Below, one piece after another: positions 15,304 through 21,570 of a stretch of DNA of 21,570 bases. This DNA is from an uncultured bacterium (GTDB taxonomy: Bacteria; Actinomycetota; Actinomycetes; S36-B12). Position 1 is the first letter of the stretch, and each line of letters opens with the position of its first letter. The stretch lies in contig CAJAKT010000269.1 in NCBI GenBank assembly GCA_903940375.1, positions 1 through 21,570 of the forward strand. Reading direction: 5' to 3'. Position numbers and translations under genes: made by a program. The notes under the pieces were generated by a model. The model had not been told where the DNA came from. It did no database searches and saw nothing but the letters and a program-made list of their open reading frames with translations.

Positions 15304-16338
15304 GTGGCTGATCTGGATCGCGTGACCCTGGGCATGGTCGGGCTGGGCAGGATGGGCGCCAATCTGGTGCGCCGCGCGATGGCCGACGGACACTCCACGG
15401 TCGTCTACGACCATCAGACCGCTGCGGTCGACGCGCTTGTCACCGAAGGGGCCACCGGAGCGACGAGTATGGCGGGCCTGGTCGCCGCACTGCCGGCCCC
15501 CCGCACTGTCTGGGTCATGGTGCCTGCCGGCCACATCACCGAGAGCGTCGTGACCGAGCTCATCGACCTGCTGTCGCCAGGCGACTGCATCATCGACGGT
15601 GGCAATTCCTACTACCGCGACGACATGCGGCGAGGCGAGGCGGCGGCTGCACAGGGAATCGACTACCTCGACGTCGGCACATCCGGTGGCGTCTGGGGCC
15701 GGGAGCGCGGCTACTGCCTGATGATCGGTGGCCAGGATGCCTCCGTCGACCGGCTGGCTCCCCTGTGGCGGACGATCTCCCCGGGCTTCGACTCGGCCCC
15801 TCGCACGCAGGGACGCGCCGGGGATCCCACCCCAGCAGAGGAAGGCTGGCTGCACTGCGGCCCGAGCGGCGCCGGTCACTTCGTCAAGATGGTCCACAAC
15901 GGGATCGAGTACGGGATCATGGCGGCCTATGCGGAGGGCCTCAACGTCCTCAAGCATGCGAACGCGGGGACCGTCACGCGAGATGCCGACGCCGAGACCG
16001 CTCCCCTGAGTGATCCGCAGTACTACCAGTTCGATCTCGACCTGCCGGAGATCGCCGAGGTATGGCGACGCGGCAGCGTCATCGGTTCCTGGCTGCTTGA
16101 TCTCACGGCACTGGCCCTCAACCGATCCCCCGAGCTCGACGAGTTCAGCGGACGCGTGTCCGACTCGGGCGAGGGTCGATGGACGGCGATCGCGGCGATC
16201 GAGGAGGGCGTCCCAACACCGGTGCTCACCTCAGCGCTCTACGAGCGGTTCGAGTCCCAGGGCAATGGCCTGTTCGCCGACAGGATCCTCAGCGCGATGC
16301 GCAAGGAGTTCGGCGGGCACGACGAGAAGACGTCATAG
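15304..16338 (+). CDS. gnd: 6-phosphogluconate dehydrogenase (decarboxylating), short NAD-type
   Basis: Oxidatively decarboxylates 6-phosphogluconate to ribulose-5-phosphate. The 344 residues match the short (YqeC/GndA-like) group rather than the 470-residue NADP enzyme. A Rossmann motif GLGRMG lies at 13-18, followed by a second strand ending in VVYDHQ. Asp36 there favours NAD, whereas NADP enzymes usually have Asn-Arg. IDGGNSYYRD (97-106), GTSGGVWGRERGYCLMIGG (125-143) and GHFVKMVHNGIEYG (191-204, catalytic Lys195 and Glu202) are intact. The start is GTG at 15304 behind a strong GAGGAGGA. It converges on mshC with 16 bases between the stops. Cofactor preference is an inference from one residue. 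Confidence 0.93.
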   Translation: MADLDRVTLGMVGLGRMGANLVRRAMADGHSTVVYDHQTAAVDALVTEGATGATSMAGLVAALPAPRTVWVMVPAGHITESVVTELIDLLSPGDCIIDGGNSYYRDDMRRGEAAAAQGIDYLDVGTSGGVWGRERGYCLMIGGQDASVDRLAPLWRTISPGFDSAPRTQGRAGDPTPAEEGWLHCGPSGAGHFVKMVHNGIEYGIMAAYAEGLNVLKHANAGTVTRDADAETAPLSDPQYYQFDLDLPEIAEVWRRGSVIGSWLLDLTALALNRSPELDEFSGRVSDSGEGRWTAIAAIEEGVPTPVLTSALYERFESQGNGLFADRILSAMRKEFGGHDEKTS

Positions 16339-16340
16339 TC

Positions 16341-16355
16341 GCAGCCTGACGCTGC
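16341..16355. terminator. Small hairpin between convergent gnd and mshC
   Basis: GCAGC (16341-16345) and GCTGC (16351-16355) form a perfect 5-base stem around a 5-base loop, in the gap between two converging genes. There is no T run on either side, so it is at best a weak bidirectional terminator; chance is quite possible. Confidence 0.22.
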
Positions 16356-17581
16356 TACAGCCGGACGCCCAGCAGCGCGTCGGCCAGCGCTGCGATCTGC
16401 GCGGGTGCCTCGGCATCGTCGCCGGACGCGGCCTGCTGCGCCATGGCCCAGCCGTCAATGGCATCAAGTGCAGCAGGCGTGCGCAGATCGTCGGCCAGGG
16501 CACCCCGCACTCGCTCGATCACGGGTGCCGCATCAGGCCCTGACGTACCGGCAACGGCAGCGCGCCAAAGGGCCAGCCGGCCCACAGCGCCTTCCATCCC
16601 CTGCTCCGTCCACGCCCAGTCGGTGCGGTAATGATGGGCGAGCAGTGCCAGCCGAATGGCCATCGGGTCGACGTCGGCATGGCGCAGCGCGGAGACGAAC
16701 ACGAGGTTGCCGCGCGACTTGGACATCTTGTGCCCCTGCCAGCCGACCATGGCCGAGTGCACGTAGTGCCGGGCGAAGGGGTAGGCCCCGCGCAGCACCT
16801 GCGCCTCTGAGGCACTCATCTCATGATGGGGGAATGCCAGGTCGGTGCCACCGCCCTGGACGTCGATGGTCATGCCCAGATGGTCCAGCGCGATGGCCGC
16901 GCACTCGATATGCCAGCCGGGACGACCGTGGCCGAGCGGGGTGTCCCATGCCGGCTCGTCGGGGCGCGCGGACTGCCACACGAGGCAGTCCAGCGGATCC
17001 TCCTTGCCGGGCCGGTCAGGGTCGCCGCCGCGCTCCGCGAAGATCGCCAGCATGGCTGCGTCGTCAAGATTCGCTACCGCACCGAAATCAGGGTCGCGTC
17101 GGACGCGGAAGTACAGATCGGAGTCAACGGAGTAGACGGCGCCGAGCGACTGCAGCTCCTGCACGTACTCGGCTACCGAGGGGATTGACTCGACGGCCCC
17201 GATGTAGTCCTGCGGCGGGATCACATTGAGCGCAGCCATGTCCTCGCGGAACAGGGCGGTCTCGCGGTCGGCGATCTCCCGCCAGTCCTGTCCGGTCTGC
17301 ACCGCGCGTTCGAGCAGCGGATCGTCGATGTCGGTGACGTTCTGGACGTAGTGGACATCGTGGCGCGCATCTCGCCAGACCCGGTTGATGACGTCGAACG
17401 TGACATAGGTGAAGGCGTGACCCATATGCGTGGCGTCATACGGGGTGATGCCGCATACGTACATCCGGGCGGTCGGGCCCGGCTCGGTCGGTCGAACTGT
17501 GCCACTCGCCGTGTCGTAGAGGTGCAGTTGCTGTCCGGTGCCGGGCACGACGGGTATCTGCGGTCCGGGCCATGACTTCAC
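16355..17581 (-). CDS. mshC: L-cysteine:1D-myo-inositol 2-amino-2-deoxy-alpha-D-glucopyranoside ligase, MshC
   Basis: Joins cysteine to GlcN-inositol using ATP, the penultimate step of mycothiol synthesis, the main low-molecular-weight thiol of actinobacteria. The 408 residues resemble a shortened cysteinyl-tRNA synthetase. It has YVCGITPYDATHMGHA (41-56) with zinc ligand Cys43 and the HMGH version of the HIGH motif, and WHIEC with Cys227. PHHE supplies His252, and KMSKSRGN lies at 285-292. The three zinc ligands correspond to those known in mycobacterial MshC, and the tRNA-binding tail of CysS is absent. The start is GTG at 17581 (no in-frame ATG fits), with only a weak ribosome-binding site. 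It lies 27 bases after the SCO1664-like gene and ends the operon. It is strong evidence for an actinobacterial host. Confidence 0.95.
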   Translation of the reverse strand: MKSWPGPQIPVVPGTGQQLHLYDTASGTVRPTEPGPTARMYVCGITPYDATHMGHAFTYVTFDVINRVWRDARHDVHYVQNVTDIDDPLLERAVQTGQDWREIADRETALFREDMAALNVIPPQDYIGAVESIPSVAEYVQELQSLGAVYSVDSDLYFRVRRDPDFGAVANLDDAAMLAIFAERGGDPDRPGKEDPLDCLVWQSARPDEPAWDTPLGHGRPGWHIECAAIALDHLGMTIDVQGGGTDLAFPHHEMSASEAQVLRGAYPFARHYVHSAMVGWQGHKMSKSRGNLVFVSALRHADVDPMAIRLALLAHHYRTDWAWTEQGMEGAVGRLALWRAAVAGTSGPDAAPVIERVRGALADDLRTPAALDAIDGWAMAQQAASGDDAEAPAQIAALADALLGVRL

Positions 17582-17608
17582 CCCGTCAGCCTAGTAGGGA
17601 CCGGACGG

Positions 17609-18415
17609 TCAGAAGACGGGCCACGGGATCGCGGGCCAGCGGCCACCCGGCAGCGGGAAGTCACCCTCGGCAAGCAGCGCCCGCACACGATGACGCAAGG
17701 CCTCGCGCTCCTCATCGTCGAGCCAGCGATCCACCGGGTCGAATGCCTCGCCCAGCACATCGTGCAGCCGCTGCACCTCAGCGACGATGTCCTGCGGAAT
17801 GGACTGGCCTGCCCAGCCCCAGAGCACCGTGCGCAGCTTGTCCTCGACGGAGAACGTGACGCCGTGGTCGATGCCCCATACCCGTCCCTCGGCGTCGGCC
17901 AGCACATGCCCGCCCTTGCGGTCGGCGTTGTTGACGAGGACGTCGAACACCGCCATGCGCGCAAGCGCTGCCGTCGGCGCGTGGATCAGCGACACCGGCC
18001 GCCCCGATCCATCCTCCGCATCGAGGACATGCAGCCAATCTCCCGGACCCCGTCCGGCACGGACGACGGATACCTGCGCGTGCGACGGATCCTCATCGAT
18101 CCAGAGCTGGCACATACCCGCTCCACCGGGTCCGTCCTCGCGCCATACGGTCGGCGGGACCAGACCCCAGCCAGCAGCCTCCGACAGTGCGTGAGCCGCC
18201 AATTCGCGACGGGTGATGGTGCCGTCGGGGAAATCCCAGAGGGGACGCTCACCTGCGACCGGCTTGTACACGCATCGGATGGAGTGCATTCCCGTGTCGA
18301 TGGTGCACAGCAGCGTCGTATTGGACGCCTCGCTGAGCCGGCCCTCGACCGTCAGCTCACCATCACGCAGGATCGGCCGAAGCACGGACTCGTCCTGCCA
18401 TGCCGTTGCGGTCAT
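17609..18415 (-). CDS. SCO1664-family protein with PI3/4-kinase-like fold
   Basis: A 268-residue member of an uncharacterised actinobacterial family with a phosphatidylinositol 3/4-kinase-like core. Visible pieces are a possible ATP-anchoring Lys51 (VYKPV), ELAAHALSE (71-79), a catalytic-loop-like FDVLVNNADRKGGHVL (157-172) with Asp158, Asn163 and Asp165, and GIDHGVTF (181-188) in the place of the metal-binding Asp of kinases. Active-site residues look intact, so it may be an active kinase. The open frame extends 49 codons upstream, but the ATG at 18415 overlaps the DUF3090 stop (ATGA) and gives the expected family N-terminus. It is next to mshC, as in Streptomyces (SCO1663-SCO1664, from memory). 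The substrate is unknown; a role in mycothiol or inositol metabolism would be a guess from position. Confidence 0.85.
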   Translation of the reverse strand: MTATAWQDESVLRPILRDGELTVEGRLSEASNTTLLCTIDTGMHSIRCVYKPVAGERPLWDFPDGTITRRELAAHALSEAAGWGLVPPTVWREDGPGGAGMCQLWIDEDPSHAQVSVVRAGRGPGDWLHVLDAEDGSGRPVSLIHAPTAALARMAVFDVLVNNADRKGGHVLADAEGRVWGIDHGVTFSVEDKLRTVLWGWAGQSIPQDIVAEVQRLHDVLGEAFDPVDRWLDDEEREALRHRVRALLAEGDFPLPGGRWPAIPWPVF

Positions 18416-18978
18416 ACGCGCCGTCGGTACCCGTTCGCGCGCGGGCAGATGTGACCCTCGGGATCGAGCGGCTGGCTGCAGAAGGGGCACGGGGGCCGTC
18501 CGGCCGAGACAACCTGGCGAGCCCTCTCCGCGAAGGCGCGTGCATAGGCCGGCGTGATCCACACCCGCAGGGTGTCCGGGCCGTCGTCGTCATCGTCGCC
18601 GATATCAGGGATCTCGGACTCCTCGCCAGCAACGGCGTGCGCCTCGATGACAACCCTGCGACTGGCCTCATCCCAGCCGAGTGCCATGGCACCTACGCGG
18701 AACTCCTCCACGATGGGCGCATCCAGGGGTGCCGAGTCGGCGAGGGCCACGGATGCGGTCTCGGGGATCTCGCCCTCCTCGGAGCGGGACGCGGCTGCCT
18801 CGTCGAGCAGTTGATCGACACGCTCGGCCAGTGCCAATACCTGTGCCTTCTCCAGCGCCACGCTCGTCACGTCGTTGCCCTGACGGACCTGCAGGAAGAA
18901 CGTCCGCTCGCCCGGCATGCCGACCGTGCCGACGACGAATCGCTCGGGTGACCTGAAGTCGAAGACCTGACGTGTCAC
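18412..18978 (-). CDS. DUF3090 family protein
   Basis: A 188-residue conserved actinobacterial protein of unknown function. The N-terminus MTRQVFDFRSPERFVVGTVG and the C-terminal RPPCPFCSQPLDPEGHICPR (161-180) are the family's marks. Cys164, Cys167 and Cys178 (plus His176) could hold a zinc ion. An acidic linker with a run of Asp lies at about 125-133, and the protein ends in basic GYRRR. The start is GTG at 18978, which overlaps the phosphatase TGA (GTGA); its own stop overlaps the next gene (ATGA). This tight coupling suggests a shared pathway or complex with its neighbours. Confidence 0.88.
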   Translation of the reverse strand: MTRQVFDFRSPERFVVGTVGMPGERTFFLQVRQGNDVTSVALEKAQVLALAERVDQLLDEAAASRSEEGEIPETASVALADSAPLDAPIVEEFRVGAMALGWDEASRRVVIEAHAVAGEESEIPDIGDDDDDGPDTLRVWITPAYARAFAERARQVVSAGRPPCPFCSQPLDPEGHICPRANGYRRRV

Positions 18979-19673
18979 GCTCCGGCACCTCCTCCGACGA
19001 CAGCGTCACTGGCAGCACGCTTCCGTCGCTTGGTACCCGCAGGGCGGGCCAGGTCGGCCAGGCTGCCCCCCGTGTCATTCGTCCGCGAGACGAAGGGCCG
19101 CAGCGGCGTGTAGTCGATGACGCTCACGGAACATGGGTCGACGCGCAGGCGCTGGAACTGGTCGAGGTGCATGCCGAGGGCATCCGCGAGGATCGCCTTG
19201 ATGACGTCACCATGGCTGACGATCGCGTAGATCGCATCAGCGCCAAGCCGATCGTTCCACTCACGCACCGCGGCGACGGCGCGGTGCTGCATATCGGCCA
19301 TGGCCTCCCCCTCTGCGCCAGGGAATACGGCTGCACTCGGATGGGCCTGCACGACCTTCCACATCGGATCCTTGGCGAGGGTCTTCAGCGACCCACCGGT
19401 CCAGTCGCCGTAGCGGCATTCACCGACCCGCTCATCGACATGGCGCGCGACGTCGGTGGGCCGACCCGTCAGCATCAGGTCGGCGGTCTCCCGTGTGCGC
19501 TCGAGGGGGGATGTCACGACCGCCACGAGGGGAACGGGGAGCAGCCGCACGGCCAGTGCGCCCGCCTGGTCTCGGCCCCGGTCGTCAAGGGTGACCCCTG
19601 GAGTCCAGCCGGCAAGGACACCATCGGCGTTCGCCTTGGTGCGCCCGTGGCGGATCAGCAGGACGGTGGTCAT
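18975..19673 (-). CDS. Histidine phosphatase superfamily protein (MSMEG_4193 family)
   Basis: A 232-residue phosphoglycerate-mutase-like histidine phosphatase. The catalytic RHG (8-10) lies in VLLIRHGRT, with SPLERTRETA (55-64), an acidic proton donor in DERVGECRYGDWTGG (80-94), and the second catalytic His154 in SHGD. The last 25 residues are basic and low in complexity (KRRKR). The open frame continues far upstream through corA, but the ATG at 19673 puts RHG at the standard distance, and TACGCT (plus 19681-19686) lies 7 bases before it, as for a leaderless transcript. It is the first gene of the operon that runs through DUF3090 and the SCO1664-like gene to mshC. The substrate is unknown; glycolytic mutase activity is unlikely given the context. 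Confidence 0.88.
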   Translation of the reverse strand: MTTVLLIRHGRTKANADGVLAGWTPGVTLDDRGRDQAGALAVRLLPVPLVAVVTSPLERTRETADLMLTGRPTDVARHVDERVGECRYGDWTGGSLKTLAKDPMWKVVQAHPSAAVFPGAEGEAMADMQHRAVAAVREWNDRLGADAIYAIVSHGDVIKAILADALGMHLDQFQRLRVDPCSVSVIDYTPLRPFVSRTNDTGGSLADLARPAGTKRRKRAASDAVVGGGAGA

Positions 19674-19718
19674 GCGCGTCAGCGTAGATCGTGCGGGCCC
19701 GTCCAGCACAATGGCGTC
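19674..19718. promoter_or_regulatory. Divergent promoter region, phosphatase operon / corA
   Basis: A 45-base gap. On the minus strand TACGCT (plus 19681-19686) ends 7 bases before the phosphatase ATG, a leaderless-type -10, with TTGTGC as a weak -35 about 19 bases further up. For corA no clear ribosome-binding site or TAnnnT motif was found, so its start (19719 or 19731) is uncertain. Confidence 0.35.
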
Positions 19719-20741
19719 ATGATCCGGGGAATGGGCCTCTATACGGCGGCTGCCGTCACGCCGGCCGACGACGTCCGCAACTGGGAGGCGCCCGGCGATG
19801 GCCACCCAGAGCCGAAACTGCGCGAGTTCAAGGAGCAGTGCCTCGCCACCCCCGGGTCCTTCATCTGGCTTGGCCTCTTCGAGCCGACCCGCGCGGAACT
19901 CGAGATGGTGACGGATGTCTTCGACCTGCCGCGCCTCCAGGTGGAGGACGCGGCGAACACGGCACAGCGCGCGAAGTTCGAGATCGACGAGGACGGTCAC
20001 GGACTGGCACTGCTGAAGATGCTTGATTACGTCGACTCCACTTCGGATGTCATCACCGGACAGCTCGCGGTGTTCGTCGGCCCCTGGTACGCCATCACCG
20101 TCCGCTTCGGACAGATCGGAGATCTCCGCGGTATCCGTGAGCGACTGGCCGATAGCCCGGAACTCAGGGAGTACGGTTCCGTCGCTGTCCTGTACGCCGT
20201 GATCGATCTCGCCGTTGATGGCTACCTGGTCGTGTCCGACGAGGTGAGCACGGATGTCGAGAACCTCGAGACAGAGGTGTTCACATCCGACCGCACGGCA
20301 ACCACCACGAACAGCATCTACCTGCTGAAGCGCGAGAACGTCGAGATCCGACGCGCGGTCGGCCCCCTGGTCATCTGGGCGCACGATGCTGTCGGGGAGC
20401 GCATCACCTGGGTGCCCGACGGGCTGAAGGCCTATTTCCGCGACATCGGCGATCACCTCCTGAGAGTCAGCGACACCGTCGAGTCGACGGACGGCCTGCT
20501 CATGACCATGCTGATGGCATCGACGTCACTGCAGGACCTGCAGCAGAACCGCGACATGCGCAAGATCTCCGCGTGGGTCGCGATCGCTGCCGTACCGACG
20601 GCCATCGCTGCCATCTATGGCATGAACTTCGACTACATGCCCGAGCTGCACTCGCCCTGGGGCTACCCGGCCGTCCTGACCCTCATGGGCACGGCCTGTG
20701 TCTTCCTGTTCCGGGCGTTCAAGCGCAGCGGGTGGCTCTGA
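19719..20741 (+). CDS. corA: CorA-type magnesium/divalent metal ion transporter
   Basis: An inner-membrane channel for Mg2+ (or Co2+, Ni2+, Zn2+ in some relatives). The 340 residues have a long acidic cytoplasmic N-terminal domain and a long helix containing LQDLQQNRDMRKI. Two closely spaced transmembrane segments follow at about 283-300 and 315-332. The diagnostic YGMNFDYMPE loop carries the GMN selectivity motif at 301-303. The C-terminus is short and basic (FKRSGWL), as usual. The open frame begins far upstream in the opposite-strand phosphatase gene; the ATG at 19719 (MIRGMGLYT) is chosen, and the one at 19731 is possible. It converges on uppP with 10 bases between the stops. Metal specificity cannot be told. 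Confidence 0.93.
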   Translation: MIRGMGLYTAAAVTPADDVRNWEAPGDGHPEPKLREFKEQCLATPGSFIWLGLFEPTRAELEMVTDVFDLPRLQVEDAANTAQRAKFEIDEDGHGLALLKMLDYVDSTSDVITGQLAVFVGPWYAITVRFGQIGDLRGIRERLADSPELREYGSVAVLYAVIDLAVDGYLVVSDEVSTDVENLETEVFTSDRTATTTNSIYLLKRENVEIRRAVGPLVIWAHDAVGERITWVPDGLKAYFRDIGDHLLRVSDTVESTDGLLMTMLMASTSLQDLQQNRDMRKISAWVAIAAVPTAIAAIYGMNFDYMPELHSPWGYPAVLTLMGTACVFLFRAFKRSGWL

Positions 20742-20751
20742 CAGCCATCTC

Positions 20752-21570
20752 CTAGGCGGTCAGGACGCCGAAGCCGAGGAGCACCATCACCAGCAGGCCG
20801 AGGGCAACGCGGTAGATCACGAACGGCAGGTAGGACTTCGTGGTCAGCCAGCGCATCAGCCAGGCGATCACCGCAAAGCCCACCGAGAACGCGATGACCG
20901 TCGCGAGGATCGTGGGACCCCAGGCCACCGAGCCGTCGTCACCGATCTTCCTGGCCTCGAACAGGCCCGATGCCAGCACGGCTGGCACCGCCAGCAGGAA
21001 GGCGTAACGCGCTGCTGCTCCGCGCGTGTAGCCCATAGCCAGGCCGGCGGAGATCGTCGCGCCTGAGCGAGAGACACCGGGAATGAGCGCAAGCGCCTGC
21101 GCAAAGCCGAACAGGATGCCGTCACGCACGGTGATGTCGCGTTCACTCTTCACGCGGGCACCGAGCGCATCAGCGACACCGAGGATCAATCCGAAGACGA
21201 TCAGCATGACGGCGACGAGCCACAGGTTGCGCGCGACCGTTTCGATCTGGTCTGTGAAGAGGACTCCCAGGACAGCGATCGGGATCGTGCCGATGATCAC
21301 GAGCCAGCCCATGCGCGCAGCCGGCTCATGCCGCGCGTCAGCATTGGTGATTGACCGTGCCCACGCGCGAACGATCTCCCCGATCTCCCGGCGGAAGTAG
21401 ATGATGACGGCCATCTCCGTGCCGATCTGCGTCACGGCGGTGAACGCGGCACCGGGATCCTCCCAGCCCAGCAGCTGGGACAGGATCAGCAGATGCGCAC
21501 TCGACGACACGGGAAGGAACTCCGTGAGCCCCTGGACGATGCCCAGGACGATCGCCTCGAACCAGGTCAC
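20752..21570 (-). CDS. uppP: Undecaprenyl-diphosphatase UppP (BacA)
   Basis: An integral membrane enzyme that dephosphorylates undecaprenyl pyrophosphate to recycle the lipid carrier for peptidoglycan synthesis; overexpression of the family gives bacitracin resistance. The 272 residues are a full family length. They show the consensus GLTEFLPVSSSAH (14-26), with catalytic Glu17 and His26, PGVSRSGAT (164-172) with the second conserved Arg, and seven or eight hydrophobic helices. The start is a GTG that is exactly the last codon of the window, so its upstream signals are not visible and a longer start cannot be excluded. In Mycobacterium uppP is, from memory, also near mshC and the histidine phosphatase gene. 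Confidence 0.95.
   Translation of the reverse strand: MTWFEAIVLGIVQGLTEFLPVSSSAHLLILSQLLGWEDPGAAFTAVTQIGTEMAVIIYFRREIGEIVRAWARSITNADARHEPAARMGWLVIIGTIPIAVLGVLFTDQIETVARNLWLVAVMLIVFGLILGVADALGARVKSERDITVRDGILFGFAQALALIPGVSRSGATISAGLAMGYTRGAAARYAFLLAVPAVLASGLFEARKIGDDGSVAWGPTILATVIAFSVGFAVIAWLMRWLTTKSYLPFVIYRVALGLLVMVLLGFGVLTA

Noticed and set aside
13422..15311. 629-codon plus-strand open frame across pgi
   Set aside because: It is antisense to a clear glucose-6-phosphate isomerase and overlaps the end of cbbE in another frame; its composition looks like a shadow.
18416..18562. 49-codon upstream extension of the SCO1664-like gene
   Set aside because: It overlaps DUF3090 coding sequence in another frame, while the ATG at 18415 forms an ATGA overlap and fits the family.
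1..21570. Mobile elements, tRNA or rRNA genes, CRISPR arrays
   Set aside because: No transposase or integrase reading frame, no spaced direct repeats and no tRNA-like cloverleaf sequence was noticed; intergenic gaps are all under 100 bases.

Overview
The window is a GC-rich, gene-dense stretch of an actinobacterial chromosome (class Actinomycetes level). The evidence is MshC, the mycothiol-specific cysteine ligase, plus the actinobacterial PAC2 protein and the histidine phosphatase / DUF3090 / SCO1664-like trio that accompanies mshC. No ribosomal RNA or tRNA gene, transposase, integrase, CRISPR array or carboxysome gene was seen. There is no gene-free stretch longer than about 100 bases. Genus cannot be told from the sequence alone.

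Layout. (1) 1-5057: the 5' part of metH (minus strand, cut by the window start), diverging from an alpha/beta hydrolase gene translationally coupled to a PAC2-family gene. (2) 5054-13612: a complete-looking Calvin-Benson-Bassham (CBB) locus. A LysR-type cbbR (minus) diverges from a seven-gene plus-strand operon: cbbF (class I fructose/sedoheptulose bisphosphatase), cbbP (phosphoribulokinase), cbbT (transketolase), cbbA (class II aldolase), cbbL and cbbS (form IA RuBisCO) and cbbE (ribulose-phosphate 3-epimerase, TTG start overlapping the cbbS stop). The 80-base cbbR-cbbF gap holds clustered inverted repeats that are good candidates for CbbR operators. (3) 13617-16338: pgi (minus), diverging from a short, probably NAD-dependent 6-phosphogluconate dehydrogenase. 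(4) 16355-19673: a minus-strand operon of histidine phosphatase, DUF3090 protein, SCO1664-like kinase-fold protein and mshC; the first three are coupled by 4-base overlaps. (5) 19719-21570: corA-type metal transporter (plus) converging on uppP (minus, start codon at the window edge).

How the genes work together. cbbP makes ribulose-1,5-bisphosphate and cbbLS carboxylates it. cbbA, cbbF, cbbT and cbbE regenerate pentose phosphates, and CbbR senses metabolic state. pgi and gnd link the hexose-phosphate pool to the oxidative pentose-phosphate route. Phosphoglycerate kinase, GAPDH, triose-phosphate isomerase, ribose-5-phosphate isomerase, phosphoglycolate phosphatase and any RuBisCO activase (cbbX or cbbQ/O) are not in the window.

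The main point of interest is context. The metH-PAC2 ... mshC-(SCO1664, DUF3090, phosphatase)-uppP order resembles, from memory, the Mycobacterium tuberculosis Rv2124c-Rv2136c neighbourhood. Here a proteobacterial-looking CBB operon carrying a non-carboxysomal form IA RuBisCO sits in the middle of it. This suggests horizontal acquisition of autotrophic capacity by an otherwise ordinary actinobacterium.
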